Origin: Bacillota bacterium
Lineage (GTDB): Bacteria; Bacillota; Clostridia; Oscillospirales; Acutalibacteraceae
Reading direction: 5' to 3'
Assembly (NCBI GenBank): GCA_023420245.1
Contig: JAEZWL010000002.1
Coordinates: 1 to 7,538 of the forward strand
DNA: 7,538 nt
The notes under the pieces were generated by a model. That model did no database searches. It worked only from the letters and a program-made list of their open reading frames with translations, and was not told where the DNA came from. Made by a program: the position numbers and the translations under genes. This document shows positions 5,515 to 7,538 of this stretch, piece by piece. Position 1 is the first letter of the stretch. Each line of letters starts with the position of its first letter.

Positions 5515-6963
5515 ATGCTTCTTTCTGAATTGCTTCAGGGTTTGAAATATACTGCTTCCGGCAGTACGGAAATTGAAATAAGCGATATCATCTATGATAC
5601 CAGAAAAATAGTGCCGAATTGCGCGTTTGTCTGTCTGCGCGGCTCATCGGTAGACAGCCATGATTTTTCCAGTCAGGCGGCGGAGGCCGGTGCGGCTGCG
5701 ATTATTGCGGAGCATGAAGTGGAGGCACAGAACATTCCGGTTATTCTGGTGGAGAATACCCGCTATGTGCTTGCTGTTTTATCCGCGGCATATTTCGGGC
5801 ATCCGGCTGAGGCGCTGAAGGTGGTGGGAATCACCGGAACAAAAGGCAAAACCACAAGCTCCTATATGATCCGGTCAATTCTGGAATCTGCGGGGATTAA
5901 AACGGGATTGATCGGCACAATCGGTACGGTAATCGGTGAGGAGATCATTCAAACAAACAATACGACTCCGGAATCCTATGATGTGCAGCAATATCTGCGC
6001 AGGATGGTGGAGGCTGGGTGTCAGGCCGCCGTCATTGAGGCATCCTCTATTGGTCTAAAGGATCACCGCGTATCCGGTTTTACCTTTGATATCGGGCTGT
6101 TCACCAACTTTTCTCCGGATCACATCGGGGGAAGCGAGCATAAATCCCTTGAAGAGTATTTACAGTGCAAAAATCTGTTATTTAAGCAGTGCAAGATTGG
6201 CGTAGTCAATATAGACGATGAAAGCTGGGAAAAAATTATTGCCGGTCATACCTGTGCGATTGAAACCTATGGGTTTCATCCTCAGGCTGAGCTTCGGGCA
6301 AAAAATGAAAGTCTGATTTCCCGCCCCGGCTATCTGGGCGTGCACTTCGATGTGGAGGGTCGGCTTGAATTAAGCGCTGACGTCGATATTCCGGGAAAAT
6401 TCAGCGTCTATAACGCCTTGGGAGCCATTGCGGTATGCCGCCATTTCTTCATTCATGAGCAGGACTATATTCGCGGGCTGAATACTGTTAAAGTCAAAGG
6501 GCGTGTGGAGCCCGTACCGGTGCCCGGAAATTATACCCTGTTAATTGATTATGCGCATAATGCGCTAAGCATGGAAAATATTCTGGTTACGCTGCGGGAA
6601 TATCAGCCCCACCGCATTGTCTGTTTGTTCGGCGCGGGCGGTAACCGGGCGCGTTCCCGCCGCTACGAAATGGGAGAGGTAAGCGGTAAGCTGGCTGACC
6701 TTTCTGTAATTACGGCAGATAATTCCCGCTTTGAAAACGTGATGGATATTATTGAAGATATCAAGGTTGGAATCAATAAAACGAGCGGAAAATACGTGGT
6801 GATACCCGACCGGAAAGAGGCGATACGTTACTGCATCGAAAACGCGGAAGACGGGGATATCGTAGTGCTTGCGGGTAAGGGTCATGAGGATTATCAAGAG
6901 ATCCAAGGTGTAAAATATCATCTGGATGAACGCGAGGTAATTGCGGATATTATCAAACAATAA
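5515..6963 (+). CDS. murE: UDP-N-acetylmuramoyl-tripeptide synthetase, MurE (482 aa), probably meso-diaminopimelate-adding
   Basis: MurE is a cytoplasmic, ATP-dependent ligase that adds the third amino acid to UDP-MurNAc-L-Ala-D-Glu during peptidoglycan precursor synthesis. The N-terminal UDP-sugar-binding domain carries YDTRKIVPNCAFVCLRG (27-43). The central ATPase domain has the P-loop GITGTKGKTT (105-114), TTPE (150-153), EASS (175-178), TNFSPDH (197-203) and the lysine expected to be carbamylated, K219 (LQCKNLLF). The C-terminal domain has DYAHN (345-349), FGAGGNR (372-378), DNSR (402-405) and GKGHE (454-458). The residues that hold diaminopimelate in the E. coli enzyme align here as R378, N403, R405, G454 and E458, so I infer diaminopimelate specificity. 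The proline of the usual DNPR motif is serine, and the usual YAHTPD reads YAHNAL, so this is a divergent branch or paralogue. A lysine or other amino acid cannot be excluded. Length is normal. It has its own promoter, and murF follows 17 nt downstream. Confidence 0.93.
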   Translation: MLLSELLQGLKYTASGSTEIEISDIIYDTRKIVPNCAFVCLRGSSVDSHDFSSQAAEAGAAAIIAEHEVEAQNIPVILVENTRYVLAVLSAAYFGHPAEALKVVGITGTKGKTTSSYMIRSILESAGIKTGLIGTIGTVIGEEIIQTNNTTPESYDVQQYLRRMVEAGCQAAVIEASSIGLKDHRVSGFTFDIGLFTNFSPDHIGGSEHKSLEEYLQCKNLLFKQCKIGVVNIDDESWEKIIAGHTCAIETYGFHPQAELRAKNESLISRPGYLGVHFDVEGRLELSADVDIPGKFSVYNALGAIAVCRHFFIHEQDYIRGLNTVKVKGRVEPVPVPGNYTLLIDYAHNALSMENILVTLREYQPHRIVCLFGAGGNRARSRRYEMGEVSGKLADLSVITADNSRFENVMDIIEDIKVGINKTSGKYVVIPDRKEAIRYCIENAEDGDIVVLAGKGHEDYQEIQGVKYHLDEREVIADIIKQ

Positions 6964-6980
6964 GTTAGGGTGACTTAATC

Positions 6981-7538
6981 ATGAAAATGACAGCTGCGGA
7001 GATAGCTCAGGCCTGCGGGGGAACGCTGTTGTGCGGGAATCCCGATACGGTTATTTCGTCCGTTAGTACGGACAGCAGAAAAATAGAATCCGATTCACTT
7101 TTTGTTCCGATCAAAGGGGAAAGAACGGATGCCCACGATTATATCAGGGCCACCTTTATTGCCGGCGCGGTTGCCACCCTCACACAGGAGCACAACCGGG
7201 TGAATGATTCCAATGTATGGATTTCCGTGCAGAGTACGGAGCTGGCTCTTCAGCAGATTGCCTGCGCATACCGGAAGAGATTTTCAATTCCCTTTGTCGG
7301 GATAACCGGAAGCGTGGGGAAAACATCCACCAAGGAAATGGTGGCGCTTGCCCTTTCCGCAGGTCTCAACGTCATGAAAACGGAAGGGAATTTCAACAGC
7401 CAGGTCGGGCTTCCGCTTACAATGTTCCGATTGTCCGGCGCGCATCAGGCGGCTGTAATTGAGATGGGAATGAGCAATTTCGGTGAAATGGAGCGGCTGG
7501 CGAAAATCGCGGCGCCTGACTATGCGGTGGTTACCAAT
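6981..7538 (+). CDS. murF: UDP-N-acetylmuramoyl-tripeptide-D-alanyl-D-alanine ligase, MurF, N-terminal 186 residues (cut by window end)
   Basis: MurF uses ATP to add the D-Ala-D-Ala dipeptide to the UDP-MurNAc-tripeptide made by MurE, the last cytoplasmic step before transfer to the lipid carrier. The visible part covers the UDP-sugar-binding domain, with STDSRKI (29-35), FVPIKGERTDAHDYI (41-55) and an AGA (61-63), and the start of the ATPase domain. The latter shows P-loop GITGSVGKTSTKE (107-119), the MurF-typical TEGNFNSQVGLPLT (134-147) and EMGMSNFGEM (161-170). The final codons read YAVVTN, where the family normally continues toward its catalytic histidine region. The frame is open to the last base. 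The ATG at 6981 has AGGGTGA 7 nt upstream; a second ATG two codons later is less well placed. No terminator or promoter lies in the 17 nt after murE, so both are one transcript. About 60 percent of the gene is missing, so activity cannot be judged. Confidence 0.93.
   Translation, partial: MKMTAAEIAQACGGTLLCGNPDTVISSVSTDSRKIESDSLFVPIKGERTDAHDYIRATFIAGAVATLTQEHNRVNDSNVWISVQSTELALQQIACAYRKRFSIPFVGITGSVGKTSTKEMVALALSAGLNVMKTEGNFNSQVGLPLTMFRLSGAHQAAVIEMGMSNFGEMERLAKIAAPDYAVVTN

Noticed and set aside
6565..6960. A 131-codon minus-strand open frame within murE
   Set aside because: It covers the conserved C-terminal ligase domain on the other strand, shows no motif and has no support as a gene.
7217..7462. 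An 81-codon plus-strand open frame near the right end
   Set aside because: It is out of frame within murF, whose own frame is open from 6981 to the window end and carries the P-loop and other MurF motifs.

Overview
The window looks like chromosomal DNA from a low-to-moderate G+C Gram-positive bacterium, most likely a clostridial member of the Bacillota (an Oscillospiraceae-like lineage is a guess). Three things suggest this: strong AGGAGG-type ribosome binding sites about 7 nt before each start, consensus TTGACA/TATAAT-type promoters with 17-nt spacers, and clostridial-looking glycosyltransferase and Mur ligase sequences. No rRNA, tRNA, CRISPR array, transposase or phage gene was seen.

Layout. 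On the minus strand, 158-1426 encodes a GT-B (family 4-like) glycosyltransferase. Its stop codon lies in the loop of a long hairpin (132-180) that probably acts as a terminator. A 275-bp divergent intergenic region follows. It holds a -10 box for that gene, a compact 129-bp sequence with inverted ends that resembles a MITE-type repeat (1491-1619), and a near-consensus promoter (1642-1670) for the next gene. The plus-strand gene 1702-2844 encodes an unrecognised protein with two membrane segments and closes with its own terminator (2849-2896). A second promoter (2939-2967) drives a two-gene operon. Its first gene is a GT-A family 2 glycosyltransferase with a TTG start (3058-4122). Its second is a GT-B family 4 glycosyltransferase (4122-5312) that overlaps the first by one base (TAATG). 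The operon ends in a terminator at 5320-5361. A third strong promoter (5455-5483) drives murE (5515-6963) and, 17 nt later, murF (6981 to the window end, N-terminal 186 residues only).

How the genes work together. All recognisable genes serve the cell envelope. MurE and MurF carry out consecutive cytoplasmic steps that build the UDP-MurNAc-pentapeptide precursor of peptidoglycan. The three glycosyltransferases probably assemble a surface polysaccharide or glycolipid, but donor and acceptor sugars cannot be read from sequence. The membrane protein may be envelope-related by context only. Each unit has its own promoter and terminator, so this is a neighbourhood of separate transcription units and not one long operon.

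I did not find a convincing new biological system. The items most worth a second look are the 129-bp inverted-end element, the unrecognised two-segment membrane protein, and the MurE whose amino-acid recognition motif reads DNSR instead of the usual DNPR.
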